A stretch of DNA of 64,000 nt, taken from contig JAISAO010000021.1 of the NCBI GenBank assembly GCA_031266665.1, forward strand, positions 28,452 to 92,451, read 5' to 3'. Position numbers and translations under genes: made by a program. The stretch is from Propionibacteriaceae bacterium. GTDB lineage: Bacteria; Actinomycetota; Actinomycetes; Propionibacteriales; Propionibacteriaceae. Below, in pieces: positions 14,877 to 23,056 of this stretch (the stretch's first letter is position 1; every line of letters starts with the position of its first letter). Below the pieces are notes generated by a model. That model was not told the DNA's origin and ran no database searches. It saw only the letters and a list, made by a program, of their open reading frames with translations.

Positions 14877-17525
14877 TCAGGCCAGGGCCTGTCGGACCGC
14901 CGCCAGGGCCGCCGCCGCGCCCGCCGGGTCGACGCCACCGCCTTGGGCCAGGTCGTCGCGCCCGCCGCCACGCCCACCCAGCCGGGCCGCTCCCAGGGCG
15001 ACCAACTGGCCGGCCTTGGCCCCCAGCTGGCGGGCCGCCGCCGTCGTGGCCACCACCAGGGACGGCTTGGGGCCGTCGGAGATCAGGACCACCACGCCGG
15101 GGCGCGGCTCCAGACGCTCGCGGACGGCCTGGGCCAGTTGCCGTAGCTGGTCGCCGCCGGCCTGGGACGGCTGGGCGACCGCCAGGAAGTAGTCGCCGAC
15201 CGGCTCGGCCGCCGCCGCCAGGGCCGGGGCCCGGTCCAACGACTGGGCCGTCTTGACGGCGGCCAATTCCTTCTCCAGCGTCTTCAACTGGAGCAACAAT
15301 TTCTCCACCCGGTCGGACAGCTGGTCGGGCGGGGCCTTCAACAGGTCGGCCAGATTCGTCACCAGGGCGCGCTCGGCCGCCAACTGGTCGAAGGCCTCGG
15401 CCGAGACCAGGGCCTCCACCCGGCGGACGCCGGAGCCGACCGAGGATTCGCCCAGCAGCGACAACAGGCCGATCTCGGCGCTGCGGGCGACGTGGGTGCC
15501 GCCGCACAGCTCTCGCGACCAGGGGCCGTTTAATTCGACCATGCGCACGATGTGGCCGTATTTCTGGCCGAACATGGCCTGGGCGCCCATGGCCCTGGCC
15601 TGTTCCAACGGCAACTCTTGGACCGTCACCTCATAGTTGTCGCGGATGGCCTGGTTGGCCACGGCCTCCAATTCTTGGCGCAGACCCTGGCTCAGCCCCT
15701 GGGGGGAGTTGAAGTCGAAACGCAGGTAGCCGGGTTTGTTGTACGAGCCTTGTTGGGCGGTGGCCGGGCCGAGCAACTGGCGCAGGGCGGCGTTGACGAT
15801 GTGGGTGGCGGTGTGGGCCTGGCAGGCGCCGGCCCGAACAGCGGCGTCGACCGCCGCCGTGACCGGCTGTCCCACCCCCAACTGGCCCTCCAACAGCTTG
15901 GCCCGGTGGACGATCAGGCCCTGGACCGGGCGTTGCACGTCCACCACCTCCAAGTCCAGGCCGTCGCCGGTGATCCGACCCCGGTCGGCCTCCTGGCCGC
16001 CGGCCTCGGCGTAGAAGGGCGTCTCATCCAAGACCAGCTCGACTGTTTGGCCCTGGTCCGCCCGATCGACCAACTGGCCGTCGGCCACGATGCCGCGGAC
16101 CGTGGTGGCGGTTGTCAAACGGTCGTAGCCCAGGAAGGGGATCTCGCCCGCCGCCCGCAACTGGCGGTAGGCCGGGTTGGCGGCCGCGGCCCCCTTCTTG
16201 GCCTTGGCGTCGGCCTTGGCCCGGTCGCGCTGCTGGGTCATCAAGCGGCGGAACTCGGCCTGGTCGACCTTCAGGCCGACCTCGGCGGCCATCTCCAGGG
16301 TCAAATCGATGGGGAAGCCGAAGGTGTCGTGCAACTCGAAGGCCTGGGCCCCGGAGATGGCCGGGCGGGCGGCGGCGCGGGCCTGGTCGGCGGCCAGGTC
16401 GAAGATGCGGGCGCCGGAGGCCAGGGTGCGACGGAAGGACTCCTCCTCGCCGTAGGCCAGCTGGCTGACCCGCTGCCACTGCTCCCCCACCTCCGGGTAA
16501 GACAAGACCATTTGCTCCCGGCTGACCGGCAGCAGCTCCGGCAGCACCGGGTCTTGCACCCCCAGCAGCCACATCGAGCGGACCGAACGGCGCAGCAGCC
16601 GGCGCAGGACGTAGCCCCGGGACTCGTTGCCCGGGGTGACGCCGTCGGTCATCAGCATCAGGGCGGAGCGGACGTGGTCCGCCACCACCCGCAGCCGGAC
16701 GTCGTCCGGGGAGGCCGAGTGGCCGTAGGGCTTGCCGGCCAGCTCGGCCGCCTTGGCCAGCACCGGGAAGACCTCGTCGATCTCGTACATGTTGTCCACG
16801 CCTTGGAGCAGGTAGGCCACCCGTTCCAGGCCCATGCCGGTGTCGATGTTCTGCCTCGGCAGCGGCCGGGCGACGTCGAAATCCTCCTTAGACCGGACGG
16901 CGGCCAGCTCCTCCTGCATGAAGACCAGGTTCCAAATTTCCAGGAAACGGTCCTCGTCGGCCTCCGGGCCGCCGTCGGGGCCGAACTGGGACCCCCGGTC
17001 GATGTAGATCTCCGAGCACGGCCCGCCCGGGCCGGGCACCCCCATATGCCAGTAGTTGTCTTTCAAACCACGGCGCTGGATGCGGTTCTCGGACAAGCCG
17101 ACTTGCCGCCACAGCCGGACGGCCTCGTCGTCGTCTTGATAAACCGTCACCCAGACGCGGCCGCCGTCGAAGCCCAGGCCGCCGTCGGCCAGCGGGCTGG
17201 TGATCAACTCCCAGGCGTAGGCGATGGCCCCCTGCTTGAAGTAATCGCCGAAGGAGAAATTGCCGTTCATCTGGAAGAAGGTGCCGTGGCGGGTGGTCTG
17301 GCCGACCTCCTCGATGTCGAGGGTGCGGACGCACTTCTGGACGCTGACGGCGCGGGGATAGGGGGCGTCCTCGGCCCCTGTGAAATAAGGCTTGAACTGG
17401 ACCATGCCGGCATTGACGAACAGTAGCGTCGGGTCGTTGTAGACCAGCGAGGCCGAGGGCACCATGGTGTGCCCGCGGGCGGTGAAGAAGTCCAGGAAAC
17501 GGCGTCGGATCTCAGCGGTTCTCAT
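14877..17525 (-). CDS. alaS: alanyl-tRNA synthetase
   Basis: A complete 882-residue class II synthetase. The catalytic core begins MRTAEIRRRFLDFFTARGH and includes FVNAGMVQFKPYF and GMGLERVAYLLQG. The editing domain carries AHTATHIVNAALRQLLG (HxxxH zinc site) and CGGTHVARSAEIG (CxxxH), and a C-Ala domain with the coiled segment VEKLLLQLKTLEKELAAV follows. It is the usual length (about 875). Transcribed away from the DUF4143 gene; no Shine-Dalgarno is obvious in front of ATG 17525. The 254 bases downstream (14623-14876) show only GC-rich inverted segments. Confidence 0.97.
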   Translation of the reverse strand: MRTAEIRRRFLDFFTARGHTMVPSASLVYNDPTLLFVNAGMVQFKPYFTGAEDAPYPRAVSVQKCVRTLDIEEVGQTTRHGTFFQMNGNFSFGDYFKQGAIAYAWELITSPLADGGLGFDGGRVWVTVYQDDDEAVRLWRQVGLSENRIQRRGLKDNYWHMGVPGPGGPCSEIYIDRGSQFGPDGGPEADEDRFLEIWNLVFMQEELAAVRSKEDFDVARPLPRQNIDTGMGLERVAYLLQGVDNMYEIDEVFPVLAKAAELAGKPYGHSASPDDVRLRVVADHVRSALMLMTDGVTPGNESRGYVLRRLLRRSVRSMWLLGVQDPVLPELLPVSREQMVLSYPEVGEQWQRVSQLAYGEEESFRRTLASGARIFDLAADQARAAARPAISGAQAFELHDTFGFPIDLTLEMAAEVGLKVDQAEFRRLMTQQRDRAKADAKAKKGAAAANPAYRQLRAAGEIPFLGYDRLTTATTVRGIVADGQLVDRADQGQTVELVLDETPFYAEAGGQEADRGRITGDGLDLEVVDVQRPVQGLIVHRAKLLEGQLGVGQPVTAAVDAAVRAGACQAHTATHIVNAALRQLLGPATAQQGSYNKPGYLRFDFNSPQGLSQGLRQELEAVANQAIRDNYEVTVQELPLEQARAMGAQAMFGQKYGHIVRMVELNGPWSRELCGGTHVARSAEIGLLSLLGESSVGSGVRRVEALVSAEAFDQLAAERALVTNLADLLKAPPDQLSDRVEKLLLQLKTLEKELAAVKTAQSLDRAPALAAAAEPVGDYFLAVAQPSQAGGDQLRQLAQAVRERLEPRPGVVVLISDGPKPSLVVATTAAARQLGAKAGQLVALGAARLGGRGGGRDDLAQGGGVDPAGAAAALAAVRQALA

Positions 17526-17598
17526 GGTTGTCGGCCCTCACTCGTCTCTCCCGTCCGCTCCCGGACGGCCTTCGGGGAGGTTCCCCCGACTGCTCTCG

Positions 17599-17643
17599 GC
17601 TCGGCGGCTCAGCCGCCGTCGGACAGGCGCCGATGATACCGCC
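17599..17643. repeat. 45-bp imperfect direct repeat, left copy
   Basis: Matches 19136-19180 at about 35 of 45 positions, without gaps, sharing GGCGCCGATGATA. The right copy is the alr promoter. The two copies flank the AAA/DUF4143 gene and its 23-bp repeats, so the gene may have been inserted next to or into a duplicated alr promoter. Confidence 0.55.
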
Positions 17644-17692
17644 ACTGATCCCATGGACACGGTTCGGGCGAGCGGATCGACTGGTCGAAGCT

Positions 17693-17784
17693 GTGCGAAG
17701 TTAAGCGTAGATCATGTGCGAAACGCAGCGTAGAACCCGTGCGAAAGGCAGCGTAAAAGGTGTGCGAAAGGCAGTCTAGGACAG
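17693..17784. repeat. four 23-bp tandem repeats (iteron-like)
   Basis: Units start at exactly 17693, 17716, 17739 and 17762, each beginning GTGCGAA and mostly continuing AGGCAGCGTA. Spacing is perfectly regular and the array ends 21 bases before the ATG of the AAA/DUF4143 gene, overlapping where the -35 of its TAGACT promoter should be. There are no spacers, so it is not CRISPR. A likely role is cooperative protein binding. Confidence 0.85.
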
Positions 17785-17805
17785 CTCGTCGGGTAGACTG
17801 CGGGC

Positions 17806-19080
17806 ATGGCGACAGCTGATTACTCCCGCCGTCTCCTAGACGACGTCTTGGACGACCTCCTGCCCGAGTTGCCGGCCGTGTCCATCCAGGGTGCCAAGGG
17901 GGTCGGGAAAACGGCCACTGCGGCCCAGCGCGCCACCCGGAGCATCCGCCTGGACGTGGGCGAGGAGCGCGCCGCCTTCGCCGCCTCGCCCTTCGACCTA
18001 ACGCCGGCGGGCACGCTGCTGCTGGACGAGTGGCAGCGCTACCCCGAGTCGTGGGACCGCGTGCGGCGGGCCGTCGACGACGGGGCGCCGCCCGGCTCGT
18101 TCATCCTGACAGGCTCCACCGCGCCCAAGGGCGGCGCCGTCCACTCCGGGGCCGGCCGCATCGTGCCGCTGCGCCTGCGCCCCCTGTCGCTGGCGGAGCG
18201 CGGCCTCGACCGCCCGACCGTCAACCTGGGGGCTCTGCTGCGAGGGGAGCAGGACGAGATCGGGGGGGAGACGCGGGTCGGGCTGTCCGATTACGTGGAG
18301 GAGATCTTCGCCTCCGGCTTCCCCGGCATCCGCCCGCTGTCCGCCCGCGCCCGGCGGGCGCGGCTCGACGGCTACATCGATCAGGCCGTCAGCCGCGAGT
18401 TCGCCGAACAGGGCCTCAACGTCCGCCGTCCCCAGACTCTGCTGGCCTGGCTGCGGGCCTACGCGGCGGCGACCGCCACCTCCACCTCGTACTCGAACAT
18501 CTTGGACGCCTCGACGGCTGGGGTCTCCCAGAAGCCCGCCCAATCGACCACCTTGGTCTACCGCGACGTGCTAGCCCGGGCCTTCCTGCTCGACCCCCTA
18601 GAGGCCTGGACGCCGACGCTACGGCCTCTCGACCGGCTGGCCACCACGCCCCGGCATTTCCTGGCCGATCCCGCCTTGTCCGCGCGCCTGCTAGGCCTTG
18701 ATCAGGCGGCCGTCACGGCCGGGGCCGACCGGGCGGGCGGACCGTTGAACTCAGGCACGATGCTGGGCGCCTTGTTCGAGGCACTGGTGGTGCAGTCCGT
18801 CAACGCCTACGCCGCCGGGTTGGGCGCCCAGACGGGCTACCTGCGGCAACGCGACGGCCGGCACGAGGTCGACCTGATCGTCCAGAGGGGCACCCGCCTA
18901 GTCGGCCTAGAGGTCAAACTGTCCCGGACCGTGGGCGACTCCGACGTCCGCCATCTGCTGTGGCTCAAACAGCGGACGGGTGACCTGATGGCCGATATGG
19001 CGGTGGTGACGACCGGCGCCCACGCCTACCGGCGCCCGGACGGGGTGGCCGTGGTGCCCGCCGCCCTGCTCGGGCCGTGA
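17806..19080 (+). CDS. AAA_14/DUF4143 ATP-binding protein
   Basis: A 424-residue protein. The N-terminal ATPase has Walker A GAKGVGKT (29-36), Walker B TLLLDEWQRYP and sensor FILTGST. The C-terminal half is DUF4143, ending with EVDLIVQRG..GLEVKLS, a PD-(D/E)xK-like nuclease-fold strand pair seen in this family. Biochemical function is unknown, though related ATPases are sometimes linked to defence or mobile DNA. ATG 17806 lies 6 bases after TAGACT (17794-17799), implying a leaderless transcript. The 23-bp array upstream suggests tight control. Confidence 0.88.
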   Translation: MATADYSRRLLDDVLDDLLPELPAVSIQGAKGVGKTATAAQRATRSIRLDVGEERAAFAASPFDLTPAGTLLLDEWQRYPESWDRVRRAVDDGAPPGSFILTGSTAPKGGAVHSGAGRIVPLRLRPLSLAERGLDRPTVNLGALLRGEQDEIGGETRVGLSDYVEEIFASGFPGIRPLSARARRARLDGYIDQAVSREFAEQGLNVRRPQTLLAWLRAYAAATATSTSYSNILDASTAGVSQKPAQSTTLVYRDVLARAFLLDPLEAWTPTLRPLDRLATTPRHFLADPALSARLLGLDQAAVTAGADRAGGPLNSGTMLGALFEALVVQSVNAYAAGLGAQTGYLRQRDGRHEVDLIVQRGTRLVGLEVKLSRTVGDSDVRHLLWLKQRTGDLMADMAVVTTGAHAYRRPDGVAVVPAALLGP

Positions 19081-19135
19081 CCGGGCCAGCGCCCCAGGCC
19101 GCCGCCGCCCCACGAGTCGCCCCCTGCCTTCGTCG

Positions 19136-19180
19136 GCCCGGCGGCTTGACCGTCGTCGAGCGGGCGCCGATGATAACGCC
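19136..19180. repeat. 45-bp imperfect direct repeat, right copy (alr promoter)
   Basis: Second copy of the repeat at 17599-17643. It contains the alr promoter: TTGACC at 19146-19151, a 17-base spacer, and GATGAT at 19169-19174. In the left copy the -35 sequence is lost while the -10 region is preserved. Confidence 0.55.
19146..19174 (+). promoter_or_regulatory. alr promoter, leaderless
   Basis: -35 TTGACC (19146-19151), 17-bp spacer, -10 GATGAT (19169-19174). Seven bases separate the -10 from ATG 19182, so transcription should start at or next to the start codon. Confidence 0.65.
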
Positions 19181-19181
19181 C

Positions 19182-20309
19182 ATGAGTCCGACCAGCCTCG
19201 TCACCACCCGGGGGGAACACATCCTCCACAACCTGGCCCAGGTGCGCCGCCGGGTGGGCCGCCGACTGGTCCTGGCGGCGGTCAAGGCCAACGCCTACGG
19301 CCACGGCGCGACCGCCCTCGCTCGGCTGATCGAGGACCAGGGGGCGGCCGACTGGCTGGGCGTCTCCCAGGCGGCGGAGGGCCTGGAACTGCGCCAAGCC
19401 GGCGTCGCTATGCCCGTCTTGATCCTGTCCCCCGCCGATGAGGACGACCTGGAGGCGGCCATCGCCGCCGGCCTGACCTTGACAGTGACGGACGCGGCCA
19501 CCATCGCCCAGGCCTCCCGGGCGGCCACAGCCCTCGGCACAACGGCGACGGTTCACCTCAAAACCGACACCGGCATGGGCCGGATCGGCCTGCCGCCCGA
19601 CCAGGCCCCCCAGTTGGCCGTCCTGGCGCGCAACGCCCCCGGGGTCGAGTTGACCGGTGTCTTCTCCCACCTGCCGTCGGCCGACGACCCGGCCCAAGAT
19701 GATTTCACGGCCGCCCAGATCAAGCGTTTCGCCGTCGCCGCCCGGCAGGTCGAGCAAGTCGTCGGCCCGGTGGTCAAGCACCTGGCCAACTCGGCCGCCG
19801 TCTTGGCCCACCCGGATAGCTGGTTCGACCTGGTGCGCCCGGGGATCATGCTCTACGGCGCCGATCCCAGCCCCGACCGCCCCTGCCCGGTCGACCTGCG
19901 TCCCGGCTTGGAGTGGACCAGCCGGGTGTCCTTCCTCAAACTGGTCCCGGCCGGCCAGACGGTCGGCTACGGCCGCACCTGGACCGCCCGGCGCGACAGT
20001 TGGATCGCCACCGTGCCGGTGGGCTACGGCGACGGCTACTCACGCTTGTTGTCGAACCGTGGCCGCGTGCTGATCCGAGGCCGCTCCTGTCCCATCGCCG
20101 GGAGGGTCTGCATGGACCAACTGATGGTCGACCTGGGGCCGGCCACCGAGGTGGCGGTGGGCGACCCGGTGGTCCTGATCGGTCCCGACGGCCCCGACGA
20201 GATCACAACCACCGAACTGGCCCAACTGATGAACACCATCCCCTACGAGGTCACCTGTCTGATCGCCCCCCGAGTGGGCCGCGCCCTCGTCGGCCTCGAA
20301 AGTGGCTGA
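19182..20309 (+). CDS. alr: alanine racemase
   Basis: A 375-residue fold-type III PLP enzyme that interconverts L- and D-alanine for peptidoglycan. The PLP lysine lies in LAAVKANAYGHG (K35); other landmarks are KTDTGMGRIG, GVFSHLPSAD, VRPGIMLYG, the catalytic tyrosine region VPVGYGDGYSR, and RVCMDQLMVDLG. Length is typical. ATG 19182 was chosen because the promoter places +1 there; ATG 19170 falls inside the -10. The D-alanine link to the vanY homologue 12 kb away is only thematic. Confidence 0.95.
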   Translation: MSPTSLVTTRGEHILHNLAQVRRRVGRRLVLAAVKANAYGHGATALARLIEDQGAADWLGVSQAAEGLELRQAGVAMPVLILSPADEDDLEAAIAAGLTLTVTDAATIAQASRAATALGTTATVHLKTDTGMGRIGLPPDQAPQLAVLARNAPGVELTGVFSHLPSADDPAQDDFTAAQIKRFAVAARQVEQVVGPVVKHLANSAAVLAHPDSWFDLVRPGIMLYGADPSPDRPCPVDLRPGLEWTSRVSFLKLVPAGQTVGYGRTWTARRDSWIATVPVGYGDGYSRLLSNRGRVLIRGRSCPIAGRVCMDQLMVDLGPATEVAVGDPVVLIGPDGPDEITTTELAQLMNTIPYEVTCLIAPRVGRALVGLESG

Positions 20310-20488
20310 CCGCCGTCCAAGCTCAAAGTAGGGAGCGGGTTCGCCACCAGGCCGGGGCGGGCGCACATACGCCACCTCCGCTGCACAAATGGCCAGTCCT
20401 GCCGCGATTCCGGCACGACCGCGCGGCTGATCGGCTGGCTTAGAGTGGGGATGACATCTCGTCGCCGTCCATCACTCCGCCGTCAAGT

Positions 20489-20507
20489 CGGCCGATAGTC
20501 GGCCGAG
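20489..20507. promoter_or_regulatory. double TCGGCCGA palindrome upstream of adh
   Basis: Two identical self-complementary octamers TCGGCCGA (20489-20496, 20500-20507), separated by TAG, 34 bases before the alcohol dehydrogenase start. Candidate operator. The rest of 20310-20541 shows no gene. Confidence 0.4.
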
Positions 20508-20541
20508 CCGGTCGTGTCGGTCATTCACAAGGAAGTTTGCC

Positions 20542-21606
20542 ATGCCGATGAAAGGGTACATTCTACAAGCTGTCGGCGTTGCCGAATGGCGCGACGATCT
20601 GCCCATTCCGGAACCCGAACTGGGCGAGATTCTGATCAAGCCGGTGGTAGTGGCCCCCTGCACCTCCGACGTCCACATCATTGAGACCATGGCTTTCTCG
20701 ACACTGCAGGGCCGGCCCTTGGGCCATGAGGTGGCCGGAGTGGTGGCCGCCGTCGGCCCCGGCGTGCGCCATTTCCAGGAGGGCGACCGTGTGGCCGTGC
20801 CCTCGGCCATCGTGAACTGGGCCAATCCGATGATCCAGGAGGGCTACGACAAGTACGACCAGCTCAGCTCGTACTTCTTGACCGACCCTCGCCTGGGCGG
20901 CTGCTTCGCCGAATACTTCCTAATCAAAGACGGCGACATGAACGTGGCCCGGATCCCAGACGAAGTCACCTGGGAGCAGGCCGTGGTCTGCACCGACATG
21001 GGCACAACCGGCTTCGAGGCCGTCAACTGGCTGCATCTGAAGTACGGCCAGTCGGTCGTCGTCTACGGCATCGGCGCGGTCGGCCTGATGGCGATCTGCG
21101 CCGCCGTCCTCAAGGGGGTCGGGCGGATCTTCGGCGTCGGCTCGCGCCAGGTCTGCTTCGACGTGGCCCGGCAGTACGGCGCCACCGATCTGGTCAACTA
21201 CCGGGATGGGGACGTCTCGGACCAGATCATGGCCCTCAACGGCGGCCCGGTCGACACCGCCGTGGTCTGCGGCGGGGCCGACATCTCGGCGCTGGCCGAG
21301 GCCGTCCAGATGGTGCGACAAGGTGGGTACATCACCAACGCCGCCGCCTTCATGCACGACACCGAGTTCGTCCTGCCCAACGCGGCCTGGATGTACGGCA
21401 CCGGCGACAGGACCATCCGGGGCATCGGCACGCGCGGCGGCCGGGCCTTCCTGGAGCGACTGCTGACCTTGGCCAAGTACGGCCGCTTCCAGCCGGAACG
21501 CATCGTCACCCACACCTTCCACGGCATGGAGCATTTGCCTCAGGCCCTGGCCATGATGGGCGGCCAGGTGCGCGACGCCATCAAGCCAGTGGTTTTCTTC
21601 GACTAG
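20542..21606 (+). CDS. zinc-dependent secondary alcohol dehydrogenase (NADP type)
   Basis: A 354-residue MDR-family dehydrogenase close to the Thermoanaerobacter/Clostridium NADP-dependent secondary alcohol dehydrogenases. Catalytic zinc ligands are C40 (APCTSD), H62 (LGHE) and D152 (CTDMGTTGF), the Asp being diagnostic of this group. The Rossmann motif is GIGAVG (176-181), and GVGSRQVC (198-205) has the Gly-Ser-Arg that binds the 2'-phosphate of NADP. There is no structural-zinc cysteine cluster, as in that group. It likely interconverts acetone or butanone with secondary alcohols. AAGGAAG precedes ATG 20542. Confidence 0.92.
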   Translation: MPMKGYILQAVGVAEWRDDLPIPEPELGEILIKPVVVAPCTSDVHIIETMAFSTLQGRPLGHEVAGVVAAVGPGVRHFQEGDRVAVPSAIVNWANPMIQEGYDKYDQLSSYFLTDPRLGGCFAEYFLIKDGDMNVARIPDEVTWEQAVVCTDMGTTGFEAVNWLHLKYGQSVVVYGIGAVGLMAICAAVLKGVGRIFGVGSRQVCFDVARQYGATDLVNYRDGDVSDQIMALNGGPVDTAVVCGGADISALAEAVQMVRQGGYITNAAAFMHDTEFVLPNAAWMYGTGDRTIRGIGTRGGRAFLERLLTLAKYGRFQPERIVTHTFHGMEHLPQALAMMGGQVRDAIKPVVFFD

Positions 21607-21703
21607 CTTCCGTCTTGGCCTATCATTGTCGGATAGAGTTGAAGTTCGCCCAGGCCGCGTGCGACGTGGCCCGACCGCCGCGAGGCGCCGGAGGAATAAG
21701 ACC

Positions 21704-22129
21704 ATGATGCGCGACCCAGAACAGACCATCGGGAACCTGATCGACAAGCAGGGCGTGGCGTTGGTCGCCTCCGTGGACTCTGACGGCTTCCCGAACCTGA
21801 AGGCTATGTTCCCTCCCCGGAAACGCGAGGGGATCAAGACGTTCTATTTCACCACGAACACGTCTTCCCTGCGGGTGGCCCAATATCGGGCAAACCCCAA
21901 AGCCAGCATTTACTTCTTCGACCGGCGGTTCTTCCGGGGAGTGATGCTGAAAGGCACGATGGCAGTGCTGACCGATGCTGACACCAAAGAGCTGATCTGG
22001 CGGGACGGCGACACCATGTATTACCCCGGCGGCGTGACCGATCCGGACTACTGCGTCTTGCGTTTCACGGCGGCGACCGGGCGCTACTACGCCAACTTCA
22101 AATCCGAGGACCTGGCCCTCGAGACCTGA
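21704..22129 (+). CDS. pyridoxamine 5'-phosphate oxidase-like flavin-binding protein
   Basis: A 141-residue single-domain split-barrel protein related to general stress protein 26. Recognisable strands are GVALVASVDSDGFPNLKAMFPP, FYFTTNTSSLRVAQYRANPKASIYFFD and RGVMLKGTMAVLTD. It would bind FMN or F420 as a dimer; activity cannot be assigned. GGAGGA (21690-21695) lies 8 bases before ATG 21704. It marks the last high-GC gene before the lower-GC region starting near 22.13 kb. Confidence 0.88.
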   Translation: MMRDPEQTIGNLIDKQGVALVASVDSDGFPNLKAMFPPRKREGIKTFYFTTNTSSLRVAQYRANPKASIYFFDRRFFRGVMLKGTMAVLTDADTKELIWRDGDTMYYPGGVTDPDYCVLRFTAATGRYYANFKSEDLALET

Positions 22130-22202
22130 GAAATCACAAATAACCGCCTACGGGACTTGACACAGCCCACTGATCGCCCTGGCCGAGCCGAGCCGTCGTC
22201 GG

Positions 22203-22578
22203 TTAGGCGACAATCTTCGCGCCTTTCGAGCGGTTACAGCGCCAGCACAGCGTCTGTAGGTTCTCGGGCGTGCTGAGACCGCCTTTGGACACCGGCACGA
22301 TATGATCGACTTCGAGCAATAGATGGGGCTCGGCGGCGAGAGAGACGCCACACCGCCGGCAGGCGTACCGGTCGCGCTCTTTGATCGCATTGCGCAACCA
22401 GGCTGTCATCAGCGCGCGCTGCCCGGCCGCCGACTTCGCCCAGCGGATCTTGTCGGCCAACGTTACGGAGAGCGCGTTAAGAGTGGGCGTGTCGAGGCGG
22501 ATGACTGATTCTTGACTACTGTTGCCTCCCGCCGAGGTGTACTGAAACTTATACTTCGGGTACGGCACCGCAATAGGC
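22203..22578 (-). pseudogene. membrane-HNH endonuclease, detached C-terminal half
   Basis: This is the 3' part of the gene whose 5' part is at 24454-25149. It encodes the shared PIAVPYPKYKFQYTSAGGN segment, a linker with KSAAGQRALMTAWLRN, and an HNH nuclease domain: CRRCG, LLLEVDHIVPVSKGG, NLQTLCWRCNRSKG, with the catalytic His in the VDHIVP strand and CxxC zinc pairs. It has no start of its own; the frame happens to be open into the phosphopantetheinyl transferase remnant upstream, making a chimeric ORF (22203-22961). Confidence 0.8.
22512..22578. repeat. 67-bp perfect direct repeat, copy A
   Basis: Identical base for base to 24460-24526 (offset exactly 1,948). It encodes, on the minus strand, the conserved segment PIAVPYPKYK...NSSQ of the HNH protein. 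Homology stops abruptly at both ends. The two copies bound the MFS/PPTase cassette. Confidence 0.95.
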
Positions 22579-23024
22579 ACCCATGCCAACAGGAGCGCGC
22601 TATGCTGGTCGTCGGCATTGTTTACGATCTCGATTTCTCGACGTGTCAGCACCTGTTGATATGTCTCGAGAGGGAAGTGCTCGCACGCTTCGACATCAAC
22701 ACCAAGTTCATGCTCGGAAACACCAGCCATAACCCAGCCATGTGAGTGTGACCATGAGACTCGGCAACCATTCTTGGTGGGAATTGGACGGCCATGATTA
22801 CCGCCACAGTGGTCACAAGCCTGATCCAACGAGCTGACTGGTACGTCATCCGCGCCAGTCTCCCGGAGAGCCTCTGCAGTCAGTAGTCGAGCTGCCAGAA
22901 AGTCGTCCCGATCCTGAGGGCACACAAGCCGTTGGCACCGTTCATCCGCGACCGGAGACAACGGCTGCCACGCAAGGGACTAGAGAACATGGGCCGTCTC
23001 GGCGATGTACACGTGGCTCGTCAT
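22579..23024 (-). pseudogene. 4'-phosphopantetheinyl transferase remnant
   Basis: Sfp-type enzymes attach phosphopantetheine to carrier proteins of NRPS, PKS or fatty acid synthases. From ATG 23024 (GGAGGTG upstream) the frame reads MTSHVYIAETAHVL, a TAG at codon 15 (22980-22982), then SLAWQPLSPVADERCQRL, CRVSWSHSHG and GVDVE (first Mg site). It ends at LLLAWV, exactly at the 67-bp repeat, so the downstream KEA helix with the second catalytic Glu/Lys is missing. It is broken twice: nonsense codon and lost C-terminal half. It follows the MFS gene by 32 bases. Confidence 0.8.
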
Positions 23025-23056
23025 CGAACACCTCCATTGCGCCAGCCCTTGACACG

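Noticed and set aside
13642..15507. 621-residue version of the PHP protein
   Set aside because: The upstream part is Gly/Arg-rich and antisense to the alaS 3' end; PHP proteins start at VRIDLHTHS.
17693..17784. CRISPR-like array
   Set aside because: The 23-bp units abut with no unique spacers and no cas genes are nearby.
20310..20541. possible tRNA or small RNA before the alcohol dehydrogenase
   Set aside because: No T-loop GTTCGAN pattern with a matching acceptor stem; only a small palindrome was found. No tRNA was convincing anywhere in the window.
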